Assembly (NCBI GenBank): GCA_963707065.1
Contig: CAVPPJ010000034.1
Span: 62,001 to 126,000 of the forward strand
Direction: 5' to 3'
DNA: 64,000 nt
Source: Palsa-506 sp963707065
Lineage (GTDB): Bacteria > Actinomycetota > Actinomycetes > Streptosporangiales > Streptosporangiaceae
Shown: in pieces, positions 25,277 through 33,788 of the stretch
Layout of the letters: every line of letters begins with the position of its first letter
Numbering within the stretch: position 1 is the stretch's first letter
The notes under the pieces: generated by a model
Databases searched by the model: none
Told to the model about the DNA's origin: nothing
Seen by the model: the letters and a program-made list of their open reading frames with translations, nothing else
Program-made: the position numbers and the translations under genes

Positions 25277-27031
25277 CTACCGCACCAGGCTGACGACGGC
25301 GATCACGGCGAGGGTCCCGGTGACCGCGTAGGCGGCATAGTCGTTGGCCGACCCGTTGTGCGCGGCGCGCAGCACGCGGACCGGCGCGGGTTCCCGGATC
25401 CGCAGGTAGCCCCAGGCCAGCGCCCCGGCGACGGCAAGGCCGGCGATGGCGGAAGCCAGCTCACCAGGCGACGCGTAGTCAAACGGAATGTACAAGCCCG
25501 GCAGCCGTCCACCACCCGACAGCACCGCGCTGGCATACCGGGCCGGATGCAGCAGGCCGGCCACCGCTGGGGCCATCACGGTTTCCAGGAAGAACCCGGG
25601 GGCCACGCCGAACACCACGCAGCATCCGGCCAGGCTGGCCAGCCCCGCCAGCATGCCGGGCCGCAGCTGCTCCAGCTCCCCGTGGCCCTCCTGCCGGGGA
25701 CGGAAGAACGCCAGCCATGCTGCCCGGCCCAGCGCAGCGATGGTGATCACCTGGGCGATCAGCATCAGGATGTACGCGGCCACCTCGTGCTGGTCGAGCA
25801 GTCCGGTGTGGATCAGCCCCAGCGACACATAGCCGTTGAACGGCGGGATGCCCGCGATGGACAGCGCGCCGATGACAAACGCCGTCGTGACCAGCGGCAT
25901 CCGGCGAGCCAGGCCGCCCATCTCGGACAGCCTGGTGAGCCCGGTCCGGTGCACGATGGCACCCGCGCACAGGAAGAGCAGCGACTTGAACAGCGCCTGG
26001 TTGACGAGATGGTAGATGGCGCCGCCGATTCCGGTCGCGGTGCCGGTTGACAGGCCGACGGCGAGGATCCCCATCTGCGAGACGGTGTCGTAGGCCAGCA
26101 GCCGTTTCAGGTCATCCTGGGCGAGGGCAAGTATGGCGCCGAGCAGGGCTGAGATCAGCCCGACGACCAGCAGCAGCCCGAGCACCGGCGCGCTGCCCGG
26201 GCCGTAGATAAGGAACACCACCCGCACGATCGCCACGATGCCGAGGTTGACCATCAGGCCGGAGAAGAGCGCCGAGACCGGTCCGGGCGCCGCGGTGTGC
26301 GCATCCGCGAGCCAGCCGTGGAACGGCACCAGCCCGGCCTTGGTGGCGAAGCCGCCGATGAGCAGGCCGAGCGCGATCAGGTCCGGCGCCGCGACATGGC
26401 CGCGGAGCGCGACATACAGCTGCGCGTAGTTCAGCGCCCCGTGCCTGGCGTACAGCAGCCCGACGCCGATGAAGATGCTGAAACTGGCCAGGGTCGTGAG
26501 TACTAGGATTTTGAACGAGGCCTCCAGCGCGATCGGCCGTTCCAGGAAGAACCCGGTCAGTCCGTAGCTGGCCAGCGCCGCGACCTCGAACCAGACGAAG
26601 AGGTTGAACAGGTCCGCGGTCAGCGCCGCCCCGATCAGCGCGGCCAGCAGCAGCTGGAAAAGGCACGCGTAGCCGCCCAGCTCGCGGCGGCCGAGACCGC
26701 CGAGTTCGGACAGCGTGTACATCAGCAGGATGGCGCCGATTACCGCCGCGGTCAGGGCGAAGAGCAGCCCGAACGGGTCAGCGGCGAACGCGATGCCGAG
26801 CGCGTGACCTCGCACGGGCTTCCAGAAGCCCATGTAGTGCACGAGGATCCGGCCGCCGAAGACAGCGGGCGCCTCGAGCAGCAGGACCGCGGCGGCGCCG
26901 CCGAGCGCGACCAGCGACACGATGACGGGCAGCCGGGCGGATATCCGCGCGAGCAGCGGTGCCGCGACGGCTCCGGCGATCGGCAGGGCAACCGGCAGCG
27001 GCAGCAGGGCCGCCAGCGCGGCGGCTGTCAT
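25277..27031 (-). CDS. mrpD: Mrp/Mbh antiporter subunit D (ND5/NuoL-M-like proton pump)
   Basis: The 584-residue polytopic protein has ~14-16 hydrophobic segments. It carries the conserved proton-pump region of complex-I-related antiporters (ND5/NuoL/M/N): FVWFEVAALASYGLTGFFLE, FGGFATK-like IGGFATKAGLVPFHGWLADA, and LKRLLAYDTVSQMGILAVG. Those contain the key Glu, Lys and His residues for proton movement. The ATG overlaps the stop of the subunit-C gene (ATGA). It is the last gene of the seven-gene operon and the only large ND5-like subunit. It would exchange Na+ or another cation for H+ in the cytoplasmic membrane. Confidence 0.93.
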   Translation of the reverse strand: MTAAALAALLPLPVALPIAGAVAAPLLARISARLPVIVSLVALGGAAAVLLLEAPAVFGGRILVHYMGFWKPVRGHALGIAFAADPFGLLFALTAAVIGAILLMYTLSELGGLGRRELGGYACLFQLLLAALIGAALTADLFNLFVWFEVAALASYGLTGFFLERPIALEASFKILVLTTLASFSIFIGVGLLYARHGALNYAQLYVALRGHVAAPDLIALGLLIGGFATKAGLVPFHGWLADAHTAAPGPVSALFSGLMVNLGIVAIVRVVFLIYGPGSAPVLGLLLVVGLISALLGAILALAQDDLKRLLAYDTVSQMGILAVGLSTGTATGIGGAIYHLVNQALFKSLLFLCAGAIVHRTGLTRLSEMGGLARRMPLVTTAFVIGALSIAGIPPFNGYVSLGLIHTGLLDQHEVAAYILMLIAQVITIAALGRAAWLAFFRPRQEGHGELEQLRPGMLAGLASLAGCCVVFGVAPGFFLETVMAPAVAGLLHPARYASAVLSGGGRLPGLYIPFDYASPGELASAIAGLAVAGALAWGYLRIREPAPVRVLRAAHNGSANDYAAYAVTGTLAVIAVVSLVR

Positions 27032-27396
27032 CCGCGCATCTCCCTGACCTTGCCGGAGTCCAGCGTCCGGTAGTGCTGCGCGATGCGCACCACCACGCTG
27101 AGGAAAACCGCGGTGACAGCCACCCCGATCACGACCGCTGTCAGGCAGAAGTTCTGCAGCACCGGGTCGGCCACGTTGCCGTGCGCGAGCGCCCGCATGC
27201 TCTCGCCGGGCGGCGGGTTCAGCAGCACCGGGGCGGTGGAGCCGGCCCGGTAGGCCAGCGACAGCATGAACAGGTAGGTGGAGGCCTCCATCAGTGACAG
27301 GCCCATCACCATCTTGATCATGTTGCGCCTGGTCAGCACCGCGTACAGGCCGATGCAGAACACTGCCGCGGAGGTCAGGTAGTTCGCCAGGATCAC
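27028..27396 (-). CDS. mrpC: Mrp/Mbh antiporter subunit C (NuoK-like)
   Basis: The 122-residue protein has three hydrophobic helices and the MnhC/NuoK-like pattern: ILANYLTSAAVFCIGLYAVL, then RRNMIKMVMGLSLMEASTYL and QNFCLTAVVIGVAVTAVFLS. The conserved Glu in helix 2 (LMEAS) is present. A polar insert RAGSTAPVLLNPPPGES separates helices 2 and 3, as in MrpC rather than NuoK. It overlaps both neighbours by four bases (ATGA-type junctions), showing tight translational coupling within the operon. Confidence 0.93.
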   Translation of the reverse strand: MILANYLTSAAVFCIGLYAVLTRRNMIKMVMGLSLMEASTYLFMLSLAYRAGSTAPVLLNPPPGESMRALAHGNVADPVLQNFCLTAVVIGVAVTAVFLSVVVRIAQHYRTLDSGKVREMRG

Positions 27397-28406
27397 CGCC
27401 GGCCCCTGCCGCCGGACTGGCCACGGGCATCCCCGGGTCGGCCTTCCTGGCCGCCGGAGTCCCCTGAGCCGCCGGAGCCTCCCGGTTGGCCCGAGCCACC
27501 CGGCCGGCTGCCGTCTCCCCGACCCCCGGAGGTTTCGTCCTGCCTGTCCGGCGCCCAGTCGTGCTCCATGGCGAGCAGCGCGAAGACGGCGATGGTCAGG
27601 CCGGTGCCGACCTCGATCAGCTCGCTGGCCGAGAAGAGCTGCGCTACCCCGCCGGAAAGGATGGTCCGCGGCGCTGCCAGCGGCAGCCAGTTGGCACTGA
27701 ACGAGCCCTTGAGCACGAGGCCGAGTGACTCCGTCCCGATGATGGCCGCGGCCCCGGCGATCTCGATCGCCTCCAGCAGGCCCGGCCGGACCACCCGGCT
27801 GACCTTCCGGTGCCCGAATCCGGCGTAGGCCAGCAGGACGATTCCCATGATGACCGCCCCGCCGGGGAACCCGCCGCCCGGTGAGTATCCCCAGGCGACC
27901 AGGTAGAGCCCCGCTACCGCGAGGATCGGTAGCGCCAGCCGGATCGCGGTCCTGACCACGACCGTCATCGTCTCCGCCGTCTCCGGCGCGGGGGAGCCCA
28001 GCGGGGTGCGGTCCGGCGTCCGCGGGCCGGCCTGATCCGCCGGGCGGCGCTCATCCTGCTCCCGGCGCTCTGCCGAGCGCGCGGTGTCCTCGCTCGCGTC
28101 ATCCGCCCCGGCCGGATCGGACTCGGACTGCTCTCGCCCCGCCGCGGTCTCCTCGCCGAAGTACCCGCGCCGGGACTCCCGCGGCCGGGTGATCATGACC
28201 ACGCTGATGATTGCCGCCAGCAGCAGGAACGTCTCGCCGAAGGTGTCGAACCCGCGCGTACCGTAGACCACCTCGTTGACCGGCTCGGTCAGGCCCCACT
28301 TCGGCAGCGCTACCGTGAGCGCGTACCGGGCGATGGCCGGCAGCGCCGCGTGCTCGCGCGGTATTCCTGCCATCGCCGCAGCCAGGGCGACGGCCATGCC
28401 GGCCAC
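27393..28406 (-). CDS. mrpB: Fused MbhE-MnhB (Mrp subunit A C-terminus/B) membrane protein
   Basis: The 337-residue protein joins two modules. The N-terminal part (about 1-75) matches MbhE: it contains LPKWGLTEPVNEVVYGTRGF and FDTFGETFLLLAAIISVVMI. After a ~60-residue acidic, low-complexity linker comes MnhB (about 147-290): LVAWGYSPGGGFPGGAVIMG and GHRKVSRVVRPGLLEAIEIA. A Gly/Ser/Arg-rich tail follows. The start is a GTG, and an in-frame stop lies just upstream of the preceding gene's end. In archaeal Mbh the two modules are separate genes (mbhE, mbhF), so this is a fusion. The subunit acts in the membrane arm of the antiporter. Confidence 0.85.
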   Translation of the reverse strand: MAGMAVALAAAMAGIPREHAALPAIARYALTVALPKWGLTEPVNEVVYGTRGFDTFGETFLLLAAIISVVMITRPRESRRGYFGEETAAGREQSESDPAGADDASEDTARSAERREQDERRPADQAGPRTPDRTPLGSPAPETAETMTVVVRTAIRLALPILAVAGLYLVAWGYSPGGGFPGGAVIMGIVLLAYAGFGHRKVSRVVRPGLLEAIEIAGAAAIIGTESLGLVLKGSFSANWLPLAAPRTILSGGVAQLFSASELIEVGTGLTIAVFALLAMEHDWAPDRQDETSGGRGDGSRPGGSGQPGGSGGSGDSGGQEGRPGDARGQSGGRGRR

Positions 28407-28474
28407 GATCAGCGCGCCCAGCCAGGGCCGGTGGAGCGGCTCGTGCTCGGTCGCCTCCGTGCCGCGCGCGGCGG

Positions 28475-28768
28475 TCAGGCGGCTGTGCTGTCATGCTCGC
28501 CGGTTTCATCAAGTGCCGGATCATCGACCACGGTCCGTGACTTGCCGATGGCCAGCAGATAGAGCACCGGGAGCGCGATCGCGCCGACCACGACCTCAGC
28601 ATGCGCGACGTCCGGTGCGCCAAGGACGATGAACAGGACCGACAGCAGCGTGCCGGCCGCGGACAGCGCCATCACCGCGCCGTTGAGGTTCCGGAGCCTG
28701 ACTACCAGCACCGCCGACGTCAGGATGAGTGCGAGGAGGAGATAATCGAGCACCCAGAATGCGCTCAT
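28475..28768 (-). CDS. MbhD/DUF4040-type antiporter subunit (MrpA C-terminal module)
   Basis: The 97-residue protein has three hydrophobic helices: WVLDYLLLALILTSAVLVVR, GAVMALSAAGTLLSVLFIVL and HAEVVVGAIALPVLYLLAIG. It contains the APDVAHAEVVVG motif typical of the MrpA C-terminal domain, or MbhD (DUF4040). The ATG overlaps the upstream subunit-G stop (ATGA). It represents the part of MrpA that is encoded separately in Mbh-type clusters. The large N-terminal MrpA domain is not encoded in this operon. Confidence 0.87.
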   Translation of the reverse strand: MSAFWVLDYLLLALILTSAVLVVRLRNLNGAVMALSAAGTLLSVLFIVLGAPDVAHAEVVVGAIALPVLYLLAIGKSRTVVDDPALDETGEHDSTAA

Positions 28769-29118
28769 TGCGCCTCGCTTTCCGCTTCGGCGGCGGCCTG
28801 CTCCCTGACCTGGTCGGTGACGGCGCCAGGCCACATCGGGATGCCCGCCTTGTAGGCCGCTCGCGCCAGTGCGTGTGATGCCGCCGGGTTCACCACCAGC
28901 AGCAGCGCCGCGACCAGCAGCGCACGGCTGCCATAGGTGCTGACCGGGCCTTCCCCGACGACGAGCGCGGCCAGCACCGGCAGCGCTCCCATCGTGATCG
29001 CCATGCTGGAGCACTGGATCCGGCAGTACACATCGGGCATCCGCAGGATCCCCACCGCGCCGGTGAGCGAGAAGAATCCGCCGATGGCGGCCAGCGCGAT
29101 AACGATGCCTTCTCTCAT
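28765..29118 (-). CDS. mrpG: Mrp/Mbh antiporter subunit G
   Basis: The 117-residue protein has three helices with MnhG hallmarks: IALAAIGGFFSLTGAVGILR, then MPDVYCRIQCSSMAITMGAL, and LLVAALLLVVNPAASHALAR. The GILRMPDVYxR motif is diagnostic. The C-terminus is a charged tail. It lies between subunit F (upstream) and the DUF4040 subunit (overlapping). MrpG is a small essential membrane subunit with no catalytic residues known. Confidence 0.92.
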   Translation of the reverse strand: MREGIVIALAAIGGFFSLTGAVGILRMPDVYCRIQCSSMAITMGALPVLAALVVGEGPVSTYGSRALLVAALLLVVNPAASHALARAAYKAGIPMWPGAVTDQVREQAAAEAESEAQ

Positions 29119-29134
29119 GCCATCCCCCGTCTTC

Positions 29135-29395
29135 TCACAGCAGCCCTCGTTCCAGGTACCGCGACCAGACGATGGCCCCCAGGTAGCTGAAGGACGCCAG
29201 CCAGAGCGCCACGTCGACGTAGACGGTGCGGCGCGCGAACGCGGCGAAGTACAGCACCGCGAGCGCCGCCTGCGTCGAGATCGTGTTCAGGGCCACGATG
29301 CGGTCCGAGATCGTGGGGCCCGCTGCCAGCCGGATCAGCAGCAGGGCCGCGATGGCGACCTCCCCGATCGCGACGGCCCCGTAGAACGCCGTCAC
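29135..29395 (-). CDS. mrpF: Mrp/Mbh antiporter subunit F
   Basis: The 86-residue protein has three helices and the MnhF motif LLIRLAAGPTISDRIVALNT, followed by DVALWLASFSYLGAIVWSRY. The conserved GPTxxDRxxALN sequence is intact. The ATG overlaps the subunit-E stop by four bases. MrpF has been linked in other bacteria to Na+ and bile-salt resistance; here it is a structural part of the complex. Confidence 0.93.
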   Translation of the reverse strand: MTAFYGAVAIGEVAIAALLLIRLAAGPTISDRIVALNTISTQAALAVLYFAAFARRTVYVDVALWLASFSYLGAIVWSRYLERGLL

Positions 29396-29943
29396 TGCCT
29401 GCCCGCCCCTGCGCGCGGGCGCGATCGCGGTCGCAGCAACCTCAGCAGGCGCTCCGCCGGACGGGTGATAGCCCGCGACGCGCCCGCCCGGCCGCCATCG
29501 GGGACGGCGACCGCGTGGTACTGCAGCTGACCACGGCTCGGGTCGAGGTCGACGAGCTGGTTGTCGACCACGACCGACGTCATGAGGCCTATGGCGGTGA
29601 GTCCGCCAGCGCTCCGTTGCCGAGTTTCAGCGATCACCATGCCGCTGGTCAGCGGCCTGCGCGGGTCCCAGATCCGCCGCGCGAGCCGCACGTTCGACGT
29701 GACGATCCGGCCGCCGGTCGCCGCGAGCAGCCAGATCACCCCGGCCAGCCAGCGCGGGTCGAGCAGCAGCCAGGGACCCGCCGCGCTGCCCAGCGGCGCG
29801 AGCGCGACGGCGGTTGCGGCGGCCACCAGGGCGCCGAACAGGAGCTGCTCCGCGGTCAGCGTCCAGGTCAGCAGCACCCAGACGAGGAACGCCCAGCAGA
29901 AGATGGCCCCGGTCCGGATGGACGCGGACTGCCACGATGCCAT
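29392..29943 (-). CDS. mrpE: Mrp/Mbh antiporter subunit E
   Basis: The 183-residue protein has two to three N-terminal hydrophobic segments and the MnhE soluble domain containing ARRIWDPRRPLTSGMVIAET and LTAIGLMTSVVVDNQLVDLD. Those are conserved features of MnhE. The tail is Arg/Gly-rich. GGGAG lies 6 nt before the ATG. It is the first gene of the operon E-F-G-D'-E'B-C-D, directly behind a SigB-type promoter, so the whole antiporter may be a general-stress function. Confidence 0.92.
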   Translation of the reverse strand: MASWQSASIRTGAIFCWAFLVWVLLTWTLTAEQLLFGALVAAATAVALAPLGSAAGPWLLLDPRWLAGVIWLLAATGGRIVTSNVRLARRIWDPRRPLTSGMVIAETRQRSAGGLTAIGLMTSVVVDNQLVDLDPSRGQLQYHAVAVPDGGRAGASRAITRPAERLLRLLRPRSRPRAGAGRQ

Positions 29944-29973
29944 GTCAGCTCCCTACGTCGAACGGCACCTGCC

Positions 29974-29997
29974 GTACCCGTGGCCCGGGCGCCAAAC
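29974..29997 (-). promoter_or_regulatory. SigB/SigF-type promoter GTTT-N14-GGGTAC for Mrp operon
   Basis: On the minus strand GTTT (29997-29994), a 14-nt spacer and GGGTAC (29979-29974) form an exact match to the SigB consensus. The predicted transcript would begin ~24 nt upstream of the mrpE ATG, leaving room for its GGGAG ribosome-binding site. Confidence 0.68.
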
Positions 29998-30087
29998 ATG
30001 CCAGACTGACTGCCAGAATCCGCTGGGTGTTTGCGGGCCTCCCTGAGCGGTAGTGGTCAGGGAAAGCTAGTAGATAGGACGTGGCCG

Positions 30088-32160
30088 ATGCCGCAATCGC
30101 CTGGTCGCCCGGGGCTGGAGAGCGAGATCTCCGGGCTGGCCGAGCGTCGCGGGCAGTTGCGGCAGGCCGCCTCGCTACCCGGCGCGCAGCTGCCGCAGCT
30201 GCTTGAGGCCGCGTTCGCCGAGCTGGACGGGGCGATCGACGCGCTGACCGCGCTGCGGGCGCAGACGGCCACCGAGTCGGCGACCGACCGGCTCGCCGCC
30301 GGGCAGCAGGGAGACCGCCGGCTGCTGCAGGCGGTTTTCCAGGAAGCGCCGGTACCGCTGTTCCTGCTCGACCGCGATGGCACCGTCCGGCGGGCTAACC
30401 GGCGGGCCGGACACCTGCTCGGCTTTTCCCCCGGTTACGCCACCGGAAAGCCGTTCACGGCCTTCGTCGAGCTGCCGGCCCGCGCGGCCGTGCAGACCCA
30501 CCTCGCTGCCGCCCGGCGCACCGGCGCGGCGCGGCAGGTCCGGTGCGGCCTGCTGGGCGCCGCGGGCCCGGTGCCCAATGTGCTCGATATCGGCCCGGTC
30601 AGCCTGCCGGGTGAACCCGACCAGCTGATTGTCGCGGCGACCCGCGCTGGCCCGGCTGCCGAGGCCGCCCGTCGCGGCCGCCCGGCGGCGGCCGCCCGCC
30701 ATCCGGACACAGCCGGTAAGGGTCCGCGAGCTACCCCCGTTCCGCCTAGCGGCCCTGACCCGTCGGCCGGCCCTGACCCGTCGGCCGGTCCTGACCCGTC
30801 GGCCGGTCCTGTTCCGTCGGCCGATCCGGTTCCGCGAGCGCACCTGGACGACCAGTCCGTCGCCGAGGTCCGCACGGCTACCGGCCGGCTCGACTTGCTG
30901 GGCGCGGCTACCCGGCTGGTGCTAGAGAACGCCACGGTCAGCGAGTCCGTCATGCTGCAGCGCTGCGCCAGGCTGCTGGCCAGCAAGCTCGCCGCCTGGG
31001 TCATCGTCGACGTGGAACGGCAGGGGCAGCTGCGGCGGCAGTTCGTCATCGGCCCGCAGGACGAGCGGTCCGCGGAGCTGGCCCGGTCCGTGGCGAGTGT
31101 CGACCCCCAGCCGGACTCCGCGCCCTGCCAGGTGCACGACTCCGGCAGCTCCCTGCTGATCGCGCACGCCGAGGACGGCGGCTTGCTGGGCGCCGGCCCG
31201 GACGGCATACCAGTCCTCGCGCTGCTGGGCGCGACGTCGGTACTCGCCGTCCCGCTGTCGGACGGCGAGCGTTCCTATGGCGCCCTGACTCTCGCGAGGC
31301 GGACCGGCGCAGGTTACTTCAGCACGGCTGACGTCGGCCTGGTGGAGGAGATCGGGGAGCATCTGGCGCTCGCGATCAGGGTGGACCGGATGCTGCGGCA
31401 GCGCGCTGACGTGGCCGATGCGCTGCAGGCGGGACTGCGCCCGCCGGAGCTGCCCGCCATCCCCGGCGTCGAGATCGCCGCGGCTCACCAGGACGCCACC
31501 GGCCTGCCCGGGCCCGGCGGTGACTTCTACAACGTGTACCGCACGCCCGGCGGCTGGGGGGTGGCGATCGGCGATGTCTGCGGGAAGGGAGATGGTGCGG
31601 TGGCGGTAACTGCCGCCGCACGGCATGCCATCCGGGTCGCCGGGCACTGGTGCGCCGATCCGGCCGAGGTACTGCGCATGGTCAACGAGATAATGCTGGC
31701 CGAGGAATTCGGCGGCCGGTTCGTCACGGCGGATGCTGCGCACCTGCAGTGGCGGGACGGCGTCCTGCGGGTCACTGTCGGCAGCGCCGGGCACCCGCTG
31801 CCCGTGCTGGTCCGCCCGGACGGGCGGGTGCAGACGATGAACGGCGGCGGCCTGCCGCTCGGGATCTTTCCCGACCCGGGACCGCAGGCGCAGGAACTTG
31901 AGCTGTCCAAGGGCGACATGCTGTTCTTCTACACCGATGGCCTGACCGACGCGCGCGGTCCCGGCCTGACCTCATTCGAGGACCGGCTGACCGAGGAACT
32001 CGCCGTGCTGGCCGGCAAGCCGCCCGCCGAGGTGGCCGCGCGGATGCAGAAGGCCGCGCTGGAATTCTGCGGCGGCCAGCTGCGGGACGATATGACCATG
32101 CTTGTCCTGCGGGCGGGTGAGCCGCCGGCGCGTGACCGCGGGCCGGCCGAAACCAGCTAG
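30088..32160 (+). CDS. PAS-GAF-PP2C (SpoIIE/RsbU-type) serine phosphatase
   Basis: The ~690-residue protein has a helical N-terminus, a PAS domain (~85-180; LDRDGTVRRANRRAGHLLGF), a Pro-rich linker with tandem DPSAGP repeats and a GAF domain (~270-430). A C-terminal PP2C domain has GPGGDFYNVYRTPGG, AIGDVCGKGDGAVAV, LFFYTDGLTDARG and LRDDMTMLVLR. These acidic motifs bind the two metal ions. RsbU-type phosphatases dephosphorylate STAS antagonists to activate SigB-type sigma factors, and this is the second such enzyme in the window. It is divergent from the Mrp operon. The ATG at 30088 is preferred over an upstream in-frame start. Confidence 0.93.
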   Translation: MPQSPGRPGLESEISGLAERRGQLRQAASLPGAQLPQLLEAAFAELDGAIDALTALRAQTATESATDRLAAGQQGDRRLLQAVFQEAPVPLFLLDRDGTVRRANRRAGHLLGFSPGYATGKPFTAFVELPARAAVQTHLAAARRTGAARQVRCGLLGAAGPVPNVLDIGPVSLPGEPDQLIVAATRAGPAAEAARRGRPAAAARHPDTAGKGPRATPVPPSGPDPSAGPDPSAGPDPSAGPVPSADPVPRAHLDDQSVAEVRTATGRLDLLGAATRLVLENATVSESVMLQRCARLLASKLAAWVIVDVERQGQLRRQFVIGPQDERSAELARSVASVDPQPDSAPCQVHDSGSSLLIAHAEDGGLLGAGPDGIPVLALLGATSVLAVPLSDGERSYGALTLARRTGAGYFSTADVGLVEEIGEHLALAIRVDRMLRQRADVADALQAGLRPPELPAIPGVEIAAAHQDATGLPGPGGDFYNVYRTPGGWGVAIGDVCGKGDGAVAVTAAARHAIRVAGHWCADPAEVLRMVNEIMLAEEFGGRFVTADAAHLQWRDGVLRVTVGSAGHPLPVLVRPDGRVQTMNGGGLPLGIFPDPGPQAQELELSKGDMLFFYTDGLTDARGPGLTSFEDRLTEELAVLAGKPPAEVAARMQKAALEFCGGQLRDDMTMLVLRAGEPPARDRGPAETS
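30759..30830 (+). repeat. Short in-frame tandem repeat encoding a DPSAGP linker
   Basis: About four copies of an 18-bp unit resembling cctgacccgtcggccggt encode the Pro-rich linker between the PAS and GAF parts of the phosphatase. Confidence 0.7.
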
Positions 32161-32181
32161 CCGGAAAGGCAGGTCGCGGCG

Positions 32182-33264
32182 GTGAACCTGGTCGAGCGCG
32201 GGATCCGGCGGGTAGACGCGGTCCAGCAGCGGCACAAGGCATCCGCGTTCGTCTTCGGCGTCGTCAAGAAATACGGCGACGACAACGGGGGCACCCTGGC
32301 GTCGAGCCTCGCGCACTCAGCCTTTGTCGCGGTCTTCCCCCTGCTGCTCGTTCTGGTGACGATCCTGGGCCTGGTAGCGGCAGGCAATCCGTCGTTGCAA
32401 AATGACGTGGTTAACGCTGCTACCAGCCAGTTTCCTGGGCAGATCGGGCATCAGCTGAACGGCATCCATGCGCTGCGGCGCTCGAGCGCGCTCGGCCTGG
32501 TCGTCGGATTGCTCGGGTTGCTCTGGGGCGCGACCGGGCTTGCCCAGGCAGCGCTGTTCACGATGGAGCAGGTGTGGAACCTGCCGGGCCCGGCGCGGCC
32601 GGGATACCTGCCGCGCCTCGCGCGCTCCGTGATATTTCTCGCTGTGCTCGGGTCAGTCGTGATAGTTACGACGCTGCTCGCGGGCCTTGACACTTTTGGC
32701 CACAACGCCATCGCCGTTGTTGTGCTCGCGGAAGTGCTCGCGGTCGTGGCGAACGTCGGGCTGTACTTCGTCAGTTTCCGCGTGCTGACACCGAAGGGCG
32801 TGCCGAGCCGGGCTCTCGTCCCCGGCGCGATTGCCGGCGGTATGGCCTGGACGCTGCTGCAGGCGCTCAGTACCTATCTGGTCCATCACTATCTGCATAG
32901 CGACTCGGTCTATGGCGCGTTCGCGATCGTGCTCGGCCTGGTCGCATGGATCTACCTCGGCGTGCAGGTGACGGTTTATGCGGCCGAGGTGAATGTCGTG
33001 CTCGCGCGCCGGCTGTGGCCGCGCTCGATCGTCCAGCCGCCGCTGACGGAGGCCGACCGGGCGGCGATGGCACTCCAGGCGCTGCAGAACCAGCGACGGG
33101 AAGAACAGCACGTCAGGGTGTCCTTTGCCGACCGGCCGCGCGGGACCAAGGCCGGCCCTGACACGCCGCGGACACCTGAGGAGATTGCACCGCCCGCGGA
33201 ATCCGGCCGCCCCGCGGAATCTGCGCAGGTGGCAGAATCCGCGAGTGACGGCAGCGCAAGCTGA
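32182..33264 (+). CDS. YihY/BrkB family membrane protein (second copy)
   Basis: The 360-residue protein has six hydrophobic segments with the BrkB signature: FVFGVVKKYGDDNGGTLASS, LLLVLVTILGLVAAG and LGLVAWIYLGVQVTVYAAEV. A long hydrophilic C-terminal tail follows, with repeats of the type PAESGRPAESAQVAES. The GTG start is 22 nt after the phosphatase stop with AAAGGCAGG upstream, so the two genes may share a transcript. It differs from the 7-8 kb paralogue in its tail and length. No biochemical function is established. Confidence 0.92.
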   Translation: MNLVERGIRRVDAVQQRHKASAFVFGVVKKYGDDNGGTLASSLAHSAFVAVFPLLLVLVTILGLVAAGNPSLQNDVVNAATSQFPGQIGHQLNGIHALRRSSALGLVVGLLGLLWGATGLAQAALFTMEQVWNLPGPARPGYLPRLARSVIFLAVLGSVVIVTTLLAGLDTFGHNAIAVVVLAEVLAVVANVGLYFVSFRVLTPKGVPSRALVPGAIAGGMAWTLLQALSTYLVHHYLHSDSVYGAFAIVLGLVAWIYLGVQVTVYAAEVNVVLARRLWPRSIVQPPLTEADRAAMALQALQNQRREEQHVRVSFADRPRGTKAGPDTPRTPEEIAPPAESGRPAESAQVAESASDGSAS

Positions 33265-33328
33265 TCACTGCCGCGAGCTCGTCTAGCCACTCATGTTCGG
33301 TCAGCCGCTCGGGTGCGCGCCCACCCGC

Positions 33329-33748
33329 TCACGCCTTCAGGCTGCCATCTCCGTCCTCGCCTAGCGCGGCCTCGCGGATTTCGTGATGCGCGTCACCGGT
33401 AGCGCGCAACTCGTCGTCGGAGGCATGCTCCAGCGTCATCAGGGCGTTGTCGGCACCGGGCAGCGCCTGCAGGATCTCATCGAGCTTGCGCTGGGTCGCT
33501 GCCTGCTGGCGCGCCTGGGTGTGCTGGATGACGAAAACCATGGCCAGGGTCAGGGCGGCGACCAGGCTCTGAAAGATGCTCTCCCAGCGCGCGGGAAAGC
33601 CGATGGCGACACTGATGATGATCCACACGATGGCCGCGACGACGATGGCCAGCGCGGTCAGCGGACGTGACGTCCGCCGGTCCAGTTCGGACAGCAGCCG
33701 GCTACCTAGCGGCCGTCCCCGGCCAGCTTGCAGGTCTGGTTCGGCCAT
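33329..33748 (-). CDS. Low-affinity iron permease family (PF04120-like) membrane protein
   Basis: The 139-residue protein has an N-terminal basic stretch and two helices: LTALAIVVAAIVWIIISVAI and SLVAALTLAMVFVIQHTQAR. A conserved helical tail with QQAATQRKLDEILQALPGAD follows. This arrangement matches small bacterial members of the 'low affinity iron permease' family. The name comes from distant fungal similarity and iron transport is not demonstrated for bacterial members. It is convergent with the BrkB gene. Confidence 0.85.
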   Translation of the reverse strand: MAEPDLQAGRGRPLGSRLLSELDRRTSRPLTALAIVVAAIVWIIISVAIGFPARWESIFQSLVAALTLAMVFVIQHTQARQQAATQRKLDEILQALPGADNALMTLEHASDDELRATGDAHHEIREAALGEDGDGSLKA

Positions 33749-33788
33749 CCTGGCCTCCCGGGTAATCGCAGTTCACTGGCCGCCCACA

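Noticed and set aside
26112..26666. Alternative-frame ORF inside the antiporter D gene
   Set aside because: It is a high-GC shadow; the membrane protein in the main frame has clear ND5 motifs.
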